Below, piece by piece: positions 36,026-45,598 of a DNA stretch of 64,000 bases. Source of the DNA: Phocaeicola intestinalis (GTDB lineage Bacteria > Bacteroidota > Bacteroidia > Bacteroidales > Bacteroidaceae); NCBI RefSeq assembly GCF_014837065.1, contig NZ_JACSPP010000004.1:1-64000 (forward strand). Direction: 5' to 3'. Under the pieces are notes generated by a model. It made no database searches and was not told where the DNA came from. It saw only the letters and a program-made list of their open reading frames with translations. Both the position numbers and the translations under genes were made by a program. Numbering within the stretch: the first letter of the stretch is position 1; the number at the start of each line of letters is the position of its first letter.

Positions 36026-36178
36026 GAGGTTAAAGGAGTTAGAGGAGTTAGAGGAGTTAGAGGAGGTGAAGGAGTTAAAGGAGTTAAAGAAATTAAAGGA
36101 GTTAGAGGAGTTAAAGGAGTTAGAGGAGTTAGAGGAGTTAAAGGAGTTAGAGGAGTTAAAGGAGTTAAAGAAGTTAAA
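36026..36178 (+). repeat. 17 tandem 9-bp units (GGAGTTARA)
   Basis: Seventeen 9-mers, mostly GGAGTTAGA or GGAGTTAAA, run without interruption in one direction. Because 9 is a multiple of 3, frames stay open; from ATG 36011 the product would be a basic (K/R)GV repeat of 66 residues. No inverted partner arm is present, unlike the S23-type elements. I treat it as a repeat, not a gene. Confidence 0.85.
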
Positions 36179-36331
36179 GGAGAACAAAATTGGTTTGCGA
36201 AAAATTCTTGATGTATTGTCATCTAAGGGAACGAACGTGAAGGATCTCGTAGACATCCACGTGGGCGCATCTGAGATGCTTCACTTCATTCAGCATGACA
36301 AATGTTTTTTTCGCATTTTATTTCTGATTGA

Positions 36332-36523
36332 GAAGCTGTTTTGAATTTATCGTGCGATGATTTGGGATGAGTTTTTGAGGCATTTCCGCTTCTGTGATGA
36401 GGAAGATAGCGGGCTATCTGACGAAGAACAGGAGCGGAAAGGACCAAAAAATCGCCCAAAGCACACACGAAAACGGATACATCAAGCCAAGAAAAACTTT
36501 TTGGAGAAATTCAAAACAGCTTC
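36332..36523 (+). mobile_element. MITE, 192 bp, copy A
   Basis: The ends are inverted repeats GAAGCTGTTTTGAATTT and AAATTCAAAACAGCTTC. The element is flanked by a 3-bp direct duplication TGA (36329-36331 and 36524-36526). It contains a hairpin AGATAGC-GG-GCTATCT and an open frame of about 55 codons without evidence of function. Copy B (42696-42887) has the same length and differs at two positions. The T-N-A duplication and end sequence suggest mobilisation by an IS5-family (IS1031-group-like) transposase; this is inferred, as no transposase is present here. Confidence 0.85.
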
Positions 36524-36615
36524 TGACTATAAAGAAGTTGAAAGTGAATGTCCGCAAACAGGCAATTTGGCAAAATGAGGACATTCATAAAGTTGAAAAC
36601 AGTAGTACTGCATTC

Positions 36616-36811
36616 GCGGATGAAGATATATTCAAACGCAGATGAAGTATATATTCAACTGCGGATGAAGATATATTCAAACGCGGATGAAGTATATATT
36701 CATTTTTCAGGGGTATATACCGGCTGCTGGCAGGCATGCACAAACACACAAAGCCTGTCATTCAAAACAGCCAATATGAATGTCCGCATTTTGCCTAATG
36801 CGGACATTCAT
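36616..36811. repeat. AT-rich tandem repeat and strong hairpin
   Basis: Four units (36616, 36638, 36661, 36683) alternate GCGGATGAAGATATATTCA and GCNGATGAAGTATATATTCA types, giving a 45-bp super-period. A perfect 15-bp stem follows: 36776-36790 pairs with 36797-36811 around a 6-nt loop (arm ATGAATGTCCGCATT). A partial version of the same arms lies at about 36543-36588. No gene is apparent in 35642-36952; the region is a repeat island between the xylan operon and the esterase genes. Confidence 0.8.
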
Positions 36812-36844
36812 TAAACTTTTGTGGAATTTCAAAACAGGCTCTTA

Positions 36845-36946
36845 GAAGCTGTTTTGAATTTATCGTGCAAAAAATCGCCCAAAGCACACACGAAAACAGA
36901 TACATCAAGCCAAGAAAAACTTTTTGGAGAAATTCAAAACAGCTTC
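36845..36946 (+). mobile_element. MITE, 102-bp internally deleted copy C
   Basis: It has the same 17-bp terminal inverted repeats as copies A and B and a perfect TTA duplication (36842-36844 and 36947-36949). The central 90 bp are missing, joining CGTGC directly to AAAAAATCGCCC. It ends 6 bp from the stop codon of the esterase gene (minus strand), so its hairpin may end that transcript. A further IS-end-like segment, GAATTTCAAAACAGGCTC, abuts its left side. Confidence 0.85.
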
Positions 36947-36952
36947 TTAGTA

Positions 36953-39225
<2,273 letters not shown>

Positions 39226-40248
39226 TCATTTAGAAAGGTTGCTTACTCCTTTTTTAGTCTGTTCCACCACTCTTATGGTGCCGTCCGAATTGTAGAACAA
39301 CTCTTCTACACACACACTTCTACGCCCTATGGCACCCTCATGTCCTCCCAGCGTAAGCGTGGCATTGTGATAGAACAGATACCATTTCCCTTTAAACTCA
39401 ACGATTCCCGGATGAATGGTAAAACTGTTTTCCGCCATTCCGGTCACTTCCCCCTGATAAGTCCACGGACCGGCAACCGAAGGTGCAGTAGCATACGAAA
39501 CGACTTCCCTGTCAACCCCCATCGAAGCATAAGTAAGATAATAGAGGTCTCCATGCTTATGCAACCACGGTCCTTCCACATATTTCGGCAAATCTACCAC
39601 TTGAATCTCACCGTCAAGCTCTGTCATATTCGGTTTCAGCCTGGCAAGGAAACATGTGCCGTTTCCCCAGCACATCCATGCCTGACCCTCTCCGTCAATC
39701 AAAACAGTAGGGTCGATATCATTCCACCAGCCGCGTGCCCCATTGGAAGTCATGGTATCACATACCAGAGGTTTGCCGATAGCATCTTTGAAAGGACCGG
39801 TAGGCGAATCACCTACGGCTACCCCTATTGCCTTTCCTACATAAGGCTCTCCTCCCTGCACGGTGGTATAATAATAGAATTTACCATTTTTTTCTATCAC
39901 CTGAGAAGCCCATGCCTCACCTACCGCCCAACTGAAATCGGTAGGTTTCAATACCGAACCATAATCGGTCCATGTCTGCATATCCGTCGTAGAATAACAC
40001 AGCCACTCTGTGATGTTAAATTCCTTTCCACCCGAAGCGGTATCCTGCCCTTCATAATACTCATCATGCCCTACATACAGGAAAAGAGTATCGTTATACA
40101 CCATCGGAGCAGGGTCTGCCGTAAACTTATCCGTTATCAACGGATTACCCATGTTCTGAAAAACAGGAAATCCTTCCTGGGTCTTTTGCTGCGCACAACC
40201 GGCAAGCAACAAAATTCCTACTGCTACCAATAATTTTCTCATAAGCAT
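39226..40248 (-). CDS. GH43 glycosidase lipoprotein (beta-xylosidase / arabinofuranosidase)
   Basis: 340 residues with lipobox LAGC (Cys18). A five-bladed propeller of family GH43: the general-base Asp in KFTADPAPMVY (D45), the second acidic residue in WWNDIDPTVLID and the Glu in YVEGPWLHKHG. It probably releases arabinose or xylose from xylan fragments. It is the first gene of a three-gene unit with the two esterases. A minus-strand -7 box TATATTTG at 40490-40497 predicts a ~235-nt leader that contains the 73-bp dispersed repeat. Confidence 0.88.
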   Translation of the reverse strand: MLMRKLLVAVGILLLAGCAQQKTQEGFPVFQNMGNPLITDKFTADPAPMVYNDTLFLYVGHDEYYEGQDTASGGKEFNITEWLCYSTTDMQTWTDYGSVLKPTDFSWAVGEAWASQVIEKNGKFYYYTTVQGGEPYVGKAIGVAVGDSPTGPFKDAIGKPLVCDTMTSNGARGWWNDIDPTVLIDGEGQAWMCWGNGTCFLARLKPNMTELDGEIQVVDLPKYVEGPWLHKHGDLYYLTYASMGVDREVVSYATAPSVAGPWTYQGEVTGMAENSFTIHPGIVEFKGKWYLFYHNATLTLGGHEGAIGRRSVCVEELFYNSDGTIRVVEQTKKGVSNLSK

Positions 40249-40258
40249 CTCTATTTTT

Positions 40259-40331
40259 TAATTGAATATCCACAAACATCCCATGCAGGGGCGTACCGCA
40301 TATGCCCGGATGCGTCCACTTATCCACGCGG
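40259..40331 (+). repeat. 73-bp dispersed repeat, copy 2
   Basis: It matches 21898-21971 almost throughout (CATCCCATG, GGGGCGTACCGCATATGCCC, GCGTCCACTTATCCA). It lies in the predicted leader of the GH43 operon. The rest of the 358-bp divergent gap (40332-40606) holds the two promoters and nothing else I recognise. Confidence 0.8.
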
Positions 40332-40489
40332 CTGCCTTCGGACTGCAACGTCCTGCAACACTTTTTTCGTGAAACAAACATACAAAAAAACCGAACAGAT
40401 ACGGTATTTTCCGGACGTGGATTTTTATCATTCTTAAAATAATCCTCCCAAAAAGAAGATTTCTCCTCCTTTGCGCCCCGATGCAGAAG

Positions 40490-40571
40490 CAAATATACCA
40501 CCTTCCGTGCGCAGATATATCCAGCCGCCGGCAAGAATACTTGCGTATGCAGATGAGAATAATTACCTTTG
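40490..40571. promoter_or_regulatory. Divergent promoters: GH43 operon (-) and queA-type gene (+)
   Basis: Minus strand: TATATTTG at 40490-40497, start near 40483, leading to the GH43 gene. Plus strand: TACCTTTG at 40564-40571 with TTGC about 18 nt upstream, start near 40578, leading to the ATG at 40607. The plus-strand promoter rules out the earlier in-frame ATGs of the queA-type gene. Confidence 0.6.
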
Positions 40572-40606
40572 CACACAATTTCCAATTACAAAGATATAAC
40601 ATAATA

Positions 40607-41827
40607 ATGGAAGATACCAAACACATCCACATCAGCGACTACAACTATCCGCTCCCCGAAGAACGCATCGCTAAGTTTCCGCTTCCGGTGCGCGACCAAT
40701 CGAAACTGCTGGTGTACCGCAACGGGAATATCAATGAAACCCGATTCACCTCCTTACCCGACTACATCGAACCGGGCATGCTGATGGTATTCAACAATAC
40801 CAAAGTCATTCAGGCACGGCTGCACTTCCGGAAAGAGACCGGTGCCTTGATAGAAATATTTTGTCTGGAACCCATCCAGCCTAACGATTATGCACTGAAC
40901 TTCCAGCAAACCGGACATGTAGCATGGCTTTGCATGATAGGCAATCTGAAAAAATGGAAAGAAGGTGTCTTGTCGCGGCAGATGACGGTAAAAGGACAAA
41001 CCGTCATCCTGACTGCTTCACGCGGCGAAGCACGGGGCACCAGCCATTGGATAGACTTTAAGTGGAATAATCCAAACGTGACATTTGCCGACATTCTGGA
41101 AGTATTCGGCGAACTGCCCATTCCTCCTTATTTAAATAGAGAAACCCAGGAAAGCGACAAAGTGACCTATCAGACGGTATATTCAAAGGTAAAAGGTTCG
41201 GTAGCTGCACCTACGGCAGGACTACATTTCACCCAACGGGTACTGGATGCCCTGAAAGCCAAAGGAGTCGACCTCGAAGAAGTGACGCTTCATGTGGGAG
41301 CCGGTACCTTCAAGCCTGTAAAAAGCGAAGAAATATCGGGACACGAAATGCATACCGAATATATTTCGGTATCAAGGCACACCATCGGACAGCTCATTGC
41401 ACACCAAGGGAAAGCCATAGCCGTAGGTACCACATCGGTACGTACACTGGAGAGTCTATATTATATAGGTGTAACCCTCCACCAGCATCCGGACGCAAAT
41501 GATGCCGACTTGCATGTAAAACAATGGCAACCTTACGAAACGCATCCTACCCTTACTCCGGTAGAAGCATTGCAATGCATCCTCGACTATATGGACCGGC
41601 ACGGACTGGAGGCACTTCACACCAGCACCCAGATTATCATCGCTCCGGGCTACGAATATAAAATAGTGAAACGTATGGTAACCAACTTCCACCAGCCCCA
41701 AAGCACATTGCTGCTCTTGGTCTCGGCATTCGTGAAAGGCGATTGGCACCGCATTTATGATTATGCCCTGTCACACGATTTCCGGTTTCTAAGTTATGGC
41801 GATTCGTCTTTGCTTATAAACGAATAA
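40607..41827 (+). CDS. queA: S-adenosylmethionine:tRNA ribosyltransferase-isomerase (QueA family)
   Basis: 406 residues from MEDTKHIHISDYNYPLPEER. QueA stretches seen are MLMVFNNTKVIQARL, KGSVAAPTAGLHFT, VTLHVGAGTFKPV and VTNFHQPQSTLLLLVSAF. QueA transfers the ribose of SAM to 7-aminomethyl-7-deazaguanine in tRNA to make epoxyqueuosine. At 406 residues it is longer than standard QueA (~350). Bacteroidetes often carry a second, longer paralogue, so this may be that form. It is monocistronic. Confidence 0.85.
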   Translation: MEDTKHIHISDYNYPLPEERIAKFPLPVRDQSKLLVYRNGNINETRFTSLPDYIEPGMLMVFNNTKVIQARLHFRKETGALIEIFCLEPIQPNDYALNFQQTGHVAWLCMIGNLKKWKEGVLSRQMTVKGQTVILTASRGEARGTSHWIDFKWNNPNVTFADILEVFGELPIPPYLNRETQESDKVTYQTVYSKVKGSVAAPTAGLHFTQRVLDALKAKGVDLEEVTLHVGAGTFKPVKSEEISGHEMHTEYISVSRHTIGQLIAHQGKAIAVGTTSVRTLESLYYIGVTLHQHPDANDADLHVKQWQPYETHPTLTPVEALQCILDYMDRHGLEALHTSTQIIIAPGYEYKIVKRMVTNFHQPQSTLLLLVSAFVKGDWHRIYDYALSHDFRFLSYGDSSLLINE

Positions 41828-41981
41828 CAGGCATGCCAGTTATTCCGGCATTACCTGCCAAGTTGACAGTTTGTTTCAATCCGGCAACAAAAGGCACATT
41901 TATTTTTTGACGCAAGTCAAGAAATAGACATTTTACCCTATTTTCATCCCACCATCCGCGCTTCTTTTGAACAGAAGGCAT

Positions 41982-41989
41982 TACATTTG
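41982..41989 (+). promoter_or_regulatory. Promoter -7 box of the small-ORF transcript
   Basis: TACATTTG matches TAnnTTTG exactly. No TTTG sits at the standard -33 distance. The ~59-nt leader (start about 41996) begins like the segment at 35970. Confidence 0.55.
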
Positions 41990-42047
41990 TGTTGTAAAAC
42001 ATAGATCACAACATAAAACAGATTAACTAAACAGAAAGGATAACATT

Positions 42048-42143
42048 ATGAAAAGGGTAAAAAGTTTGTTGAAAGAAATCAAGAAGAATCTGGAATGGAG
42101 TGCAAATGCCATCTATGGACAAAGCGACCGTTTCCGGTTCTGA
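42048..42143 (+). CDS. 31-residue small protein of unknown function
   Basis: ATG-to-TGA frame of 32 codons, preceded by AAAGGA about 8 nt upstream. The product starts MKRVKSLLKEIKKNLEWSAN and ends GQSDRFRF. The first 20 residues could form a basic amphipathic helix; there is no signal peptide or membrane span. The frame is bracketed by its own promoter (41982) and a strong terminator (42175-42214), which favours a real transcript. It could be a small protein or an sRNA that happens to contain a frame. Confidence 0.5.
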   Translation: MKRVKSLLKEIKKNLEWSANAIYGQSDRFRF

Positions 42144-42174
42144 TGAAAAATGAATTGAAAGTAAAAGTGCTTAT

Positions 42175-42214
42175 AAAAACGGGTAACCATTCAATGGGTT
42201 TACCCGTTTTTTTT
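42175..42214 (+). terminator. Strong intrinsic terminator after the small ORF
   Basis: The stem ACGGGTAACC / GGGTTTACCCGT around the loop ATTCAAT is followed by eight T residues. It lies 32 bp after the stop codon of the 31-residue frame. Confidence 0.85.
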
Positions 42215-42386
42215 GTAAGATAACAACATATCCCCGATTGTCTTCTTCCCGGTATCCGTACTGCCATTATCGGAAGACACATGTATTTCACGGTTAAACT
42301 AAGCCAAACTAAGCCCCAAAAGACAAACCAAAAGACAAACACGAAAAATATTTTTACTGGCTGCTTGGACAAAAGCGTTAATTGTG

Positions 42387-42394
42387 TATCTTTG
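42387..42394 (+). promoter_or_regulatory. Promoter -7 box of the 42418 gene
   Basis: TATCTTTG with TTGG 18 nt upstream (42365-42368) matches the Bacteroides pattern. The ATG at 42418 follows about 17 nt after the predicted start. Confidence 0.55.
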
Positions 42395-42417
42395 TTTCGT
42401 GAACTAATCGCAAAACA

Positions 42418-42708
42418 ATGAAAAGAAGATACACCTCTCTCTGTCAATTCATTTTCTTTGTGCTTTTGCAGGAAGGCAAAAGTAATCTTCCTTATCGTCT
42501 TTATTTGTTGGTTTGCGGAGAACAGTTTACCACGTTGCACTATTTCAAAAAACTATTTGCCGGATGCGATACAAACACGTATCAGCATTATTGCTCGATG
42601 TATGAAAAAAGCAATCATGTGCCGTTGCAGTTGCCTAAAGGATATTGTGTGAAACTGACAGACGATAAGAACAGGTTAACGGGAGAGTTGGTTAAGAAGC
42701 TGTTTTGA
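42418..42708 (+). CDS. Hypothetical small protein, C-terminus rewritten by a MITE
   Basis: 96 residues beginning MKRRYTSLCQFIFFVLLQEG; no family recognised. The last codons and the stop come from MITE copy B, whose left end starts at 42696. Removing the MITE and one TAA duplication restores a frame ending GELVKYAKY then stop, so the insertion changed only the last few residues. That, plus a good promoter, suggests a real gene lying just ahead of the rfb cluster. Confidence 0.5.
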   Translation: MKRRYTSLCQFIFFVLLQEGKSNLPYRLYLLVCGEQFTTLHYFKKLFAGCDTNTYQHYCSMYEKSNHVPLQLPKGYCVKLTDDKNRLTGELVKKLF

Positions 42709-42887
42709 ATTTATCGTGCGATGATTTGGGATGAGTTTTTGAAGCATTTCCGCTTCTGTGATGAGGAAGATAGCGGGCTATCTGACGAAGAACAGGAGCG
42801 AAAAGGACCAAAAAATCGCCCAAAGCACACACGAAAACGGATACATCAAGCCAAGAAAAACTTTTTGGAGAAATTCAAAACAGCTTC
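42696..42887 (+). mobile_element. MITE, 192 bp, copy B
   Basis: Terminal inverted repeats GAAGCTGTTTTGAATTT / AAATTCAAAACAGCTTC and a perfect TAA duplication (42693-42695 and 42888-42890). It has the same length as copy A, with two substitutions, so both are recent. It lies 41 bp upstream of the rfbA start codon and inside the end of the 42418 gene. Confidence 0.87.
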
Positions 42888-42928
42888 TAAGTATGCGAAA
42901 TATTAAACATTTTAATATATGCTGATTT

Positions 42929-43834
42929 ATGAAAGGAATTGTTCTAGCCGGCGGTAGCGGTACACGGTTGTACCCTATCACCAAGGGAGTGAGCAAGCAG
43001 TTGCTCCCCATCTTTGACAAGCCGATGATCTATTACCCGGTATCAACACTGATGCTGGCGGGTATTAGAGAGATTCTGATTATCTCGACACCGTATGACC
43101 TGCCTTCGTTCAAACGTCTGCTGGGTGACGGCAGCAATTTCGGAGTACGCTTTGAATATGCCGAACAGCCTTCACCCGACGGACTGGCGCAGGCGTTCAT
43201 TATTGGTGAACAGTTTATCGGCAATGACTGTGCCTGCCTGGTACTGGGAGACAACATTTTCCATGGCAACGGATTCAGTGCCTTGCTGAAAGAGGCGGTG
43301 CGCACGGCGGAAGAGGAAAAGAAGGCTACGGTATTCGGTTACTGGGTGAACGACCCGGAACGTTACGGAGTAGCGGAGTTCGACAAGAACGGGAACTGCC
43401 TGAGCATTGAAGAGAAACCGGAACATCCGAAATCGAATTATGCAGTGACTGGACTGTATTTCTACCCGAACAAGGTGGTGGAGATAGCCAAGAACATCAA
43501 GCCTTCGGCACGCGGCGAACTGGAAATCACTTCGGTAAACCAGCGTTTCCTGTCGGACGGAGAACTGAAGGTACAGACGTTGGGACGTGGTTTTGCCTGG
43601 CTGGATACGGGTACACACGACTCTCTGGCTGAAGCTTCTACATACATTGAAGTGATAGAAAAACGCCAAGGATTAAAGGTAGCCTGCCTGGAAGGCATCG
43701 CTTACCGCAAAGGATGGATTACGGCAGACAAACTGCGGGAAGAAGCACAGCCGATGCTGAAGAACCCTTACGGACAGTACCTGCTGAAAGTAATTGAAGA
43801 GGTAGCAAGAACCGGAAGGGAGAACCTGGAATAG
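42929..43834 (+). CDS. rfbA: Glucose-1-phosphate thymidylyltransferase
   Basis: 301 residues. The nucleotide-binding motif is [20 protein letters not shown] (residues 6-25). Further family stretches are [30 protein letters not shown] and [12 protein letters not shown]. It makes dTDP-glucose, the first step to dTDP-L-rhamnose, in the cytoplasm. It is the first gene of the rfbA-rfbC-rfbD-rfbB cluster. Confidence 0.96.
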   Translation: MKGIVLAGGSGTRLYPITKGVSKQLLPIFDKPMIYYPVSTLMLAGIREILIISTPYDLPSFKRLLGDGSNFGVRFEYAEQPSPDGLAQAFIIGEQFIGNDCACLVLGDNIFHGNGFSALLKEAVRTAEEEKKATVFGYWVNDPERYGVAEFDKNGNCLSIEEKPEHPKSNYAVTGLYFYPNKVVEIAKNIKPSARGELEITSVNQRFLSDGELKVQTLGRGFAWLDTGTHDSLAEASTYIEVIEKRQGLKVACLEGIAYRKGWITADKLREEAQPMLKNPYGQYLLKVIEEVARTGRENLE

Positions 43835-43940
43835 CTGTAAATCAAGAAACTGATTGGCCAGGTTTTAGACAGTAAAGCATTTGAAACCTTATTCCTGATA
43901 TCTGGCATCTGAAAATCAGCAACTGACAAAATATAAAATC

Positions 43941-44495
43941 ATGGAAGTTATAAAGACAGATATAGAAGGCGTAGTAATCATAGAGCCGCGCATCTTCAAA
44001 GACGCACGGGGATATTTCTTTGAGAGCTTTTCGAAAAGGGAGTTTGAAGAAAAAGTCGGACACGTGGAATTTGTACAGGACAACGAAAGCATGTCTTCGT
44101 ATGGCGTAATGAGGGGGCTGCACTTTCAGCGTCCGCCATACACACAGGCAAAACTGGTGAGATGTGTGAAAGGAAAAGTACTGGATGTTGCCGTAGATAT
44201 ACGCAAAGGCTCGCCCACGTACGGGAAGCACGTTGCCGTTGAACTGACCGAGGACAACCACAGGCAGTTCTTCATCCCGAAAGGGTTTGCACATGGTTTT
44301 GCGGTATTGAGCGAAACTGCAATATTTCAGTATAAATGCGATGAGTTCTACCATCCCGAAGCGGATGGTGGCATAAGTATTCTTGACGGAAGCCTTGGAA
44401 TAGACTGGCGCATCCCGACCGCACAAGCCATACTCAGCGAGAAGGATACGAAACATCCGTTATTGAAAGACTTTGATTCACCATTTAACTTTTAG
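43941..44495 (+). CDS. rfbC: dTDP-4-dehydrorhamnose 3,5-epimerase
   Basis: 184 residues, cupin fold. The catalytic His is in GVMRGLHFQ (H61), and further active-site stretches are KGFAHGFAVLSE and YKCDEFYHPEADGGI. It epimerises dTDP-4-keto-6-deoxyglucose at C3 and C5. It is preceded by a 106-bp gap after rfbA; a MITE remnant lies in the gap that follows. Confidence 0.95.
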   Translation: MEVIKTDIEGVVIIEPRIFKDARGYFFESFSKREFEEKVGHVEFVQDNESMSSYGVMRGLHFQRPPYTQAKLVRCVKGKVLDVAVDIRKGSPTYGKHVAVELTEDNHRQFFIPKGFAHGFAVLSETAIFQYKCDEFYHPEADGGISILDGSLGIDWRIPTAQAILSEKDTKHPLLKDFDSPFNF

Positions 44496-44540
44496 ATAAC
44501 CAGTTGACAAGTTGACAAGGTGTTTGGATATACGTTATTA

Positions 44541-44616
44541 GAAACTGCTTCGAATTTATCGTGTGCTGATTTGAGATGTTTTACAGCAGGCTACCTGACG
44601 AAAAACAGAAGTAAAC
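44541..44616 (+). mobile_element. MITE remnant, copy D
   Basis: GAAACTGCTTCGAATTTATCGTG followed by a diverged version of the hairpin segment (CAGGCTACCTGACGAAAAAC) matches the left half of the 192-bp MITE. The right end is missing. It lies between rfbC and rfbD, whose gap it lengthens. It is clearly older than copies A-C. Confidence 0.65.
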
Positions 44617-44662
44617 TTTGCCAACCGGTCAGCTGATACTTTGTCTATTAACAAAAGAAACA

Positions 44663-45577
44663 ATGAATATACTTGTAACCGGCGCAAACGGCCAGCTTGG
44701 CAACGAGATGCGCATAATAAGCAAAGATACAGACGACTGCTACACGTTTACCGACGTTGTAGAAGTTGAAGATGTGGAAACAACAATACTTGACATAACC
44801 GATACAGATGCCGTAAAACGTATGGTAAAGGAAAAAAACATACAGTGCATCGTTAATTGTGCCGCTTATACTAACGTTGACAAAGCGGAGAGTGACGAAA
44901 CTCTTTGCAGGAAACTGAATGCCGAAGCTCCGAGAATCCTAGCCGAAGCAATGAAGGAAGCGGGAGGAATGCTCGTGCAAATTTCAACGGATTATGTTTT
45001 CGGCGGAGACCCTTACAACACACCATGCAGAGAAGAGCAAAAAGGAACACCTACAGGTGTTTACGGCAAAACAAAACTTGAAGGCGAGAAGAATATCGAA
45101 GCCATGGGCTGCGATTACGTCATCATCCGGACAGCCTGGCTTTATTCGGAATTCGGCCGCAATTTTGTCAAGACAATGCTCAACCTTACAGCTACCAAGC
45201 CGAAACTGAACGTGGTATTCGACCAAGCTGGAACACCTACCTACGCATACGACCTTGCCGTAGCAATCAAAGCTGTGCTTGCCGACTATGAAAAGGAAAA
45301 TCCGAAGGAAGGTTATTCCAAATGTGGCATATACCATTTCAGCAACGAAGGAGTATGCTCATGGTTCGACTTCACAAAACAAATTGCCGAACTGGCAGGA
45401 AACACTGCCTGCGACATTGAGCCTTGCCATAGCGATGAATTCCCCAGCCCCGTGAAGCGTCCCGCTTACTCGGTACTTGACAAGACAAAAATAAAAGAAA
45501 CTTTCGGACTGAAGATACCTTACTGGACAGACTCCCTGAAAATATGCATGAAGAACATGGGAGCAATACAACAGTAA
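44663..45577 (+). CDS. rfbD: dTDP-4-dehydrorhamnose reductase
   Basis: 304 residues from MNILVTGANGQLGNEM, the NADPH-binding Rossmann motif. The frame runs 15 codons further upstream, but those lack conservation features and begin next to the MITE remnant. The catalytic YGKTK is present in GVYGKTKLEGE. It reduces dTDP-4-keto-L-rhamnose to dTDP-L-rhamnose. Confidence 0.95.
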   Translation: MNILVTGANGQLGNEMRIISKDTDDCYTFTDVVEVEDVETTILDITDTDAVKRMVKEKNIQCIVNCAAYTNVDKAESDETLCRKLNAEAPRILAEAMKEAGGMLVQISTDYVFGGDPYNTPCREEQKGTPTGVYGKTKLEGEKNIEAMGCDYVIIRTAWLYSEFGRNFVKTMLNLTATKPKLNVVFDQAGTPTYAYDLAVAIKAVLADYEKENPKEGYSKCGIYHFSNEGVCSWFDFTKQIAELAGNTACDIEPCHSDEFPSPVKRPAYSVLDKTKIKETFGLKIPYWTDSLKICMKNMGAIQQ

Positions 45578-45598
45578 TAACCAAACAAACATAAAGAT

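Noticed and set aside
36357..36578. Protein encoded inside the MITE (MIWDEFLRHFRFCDEEDSG...)
   Set aside because: Copy C deletes most of it and still moved, remnants break it, and the two differences between copies A and B include one replacement, so there is no sign of coding constraint.
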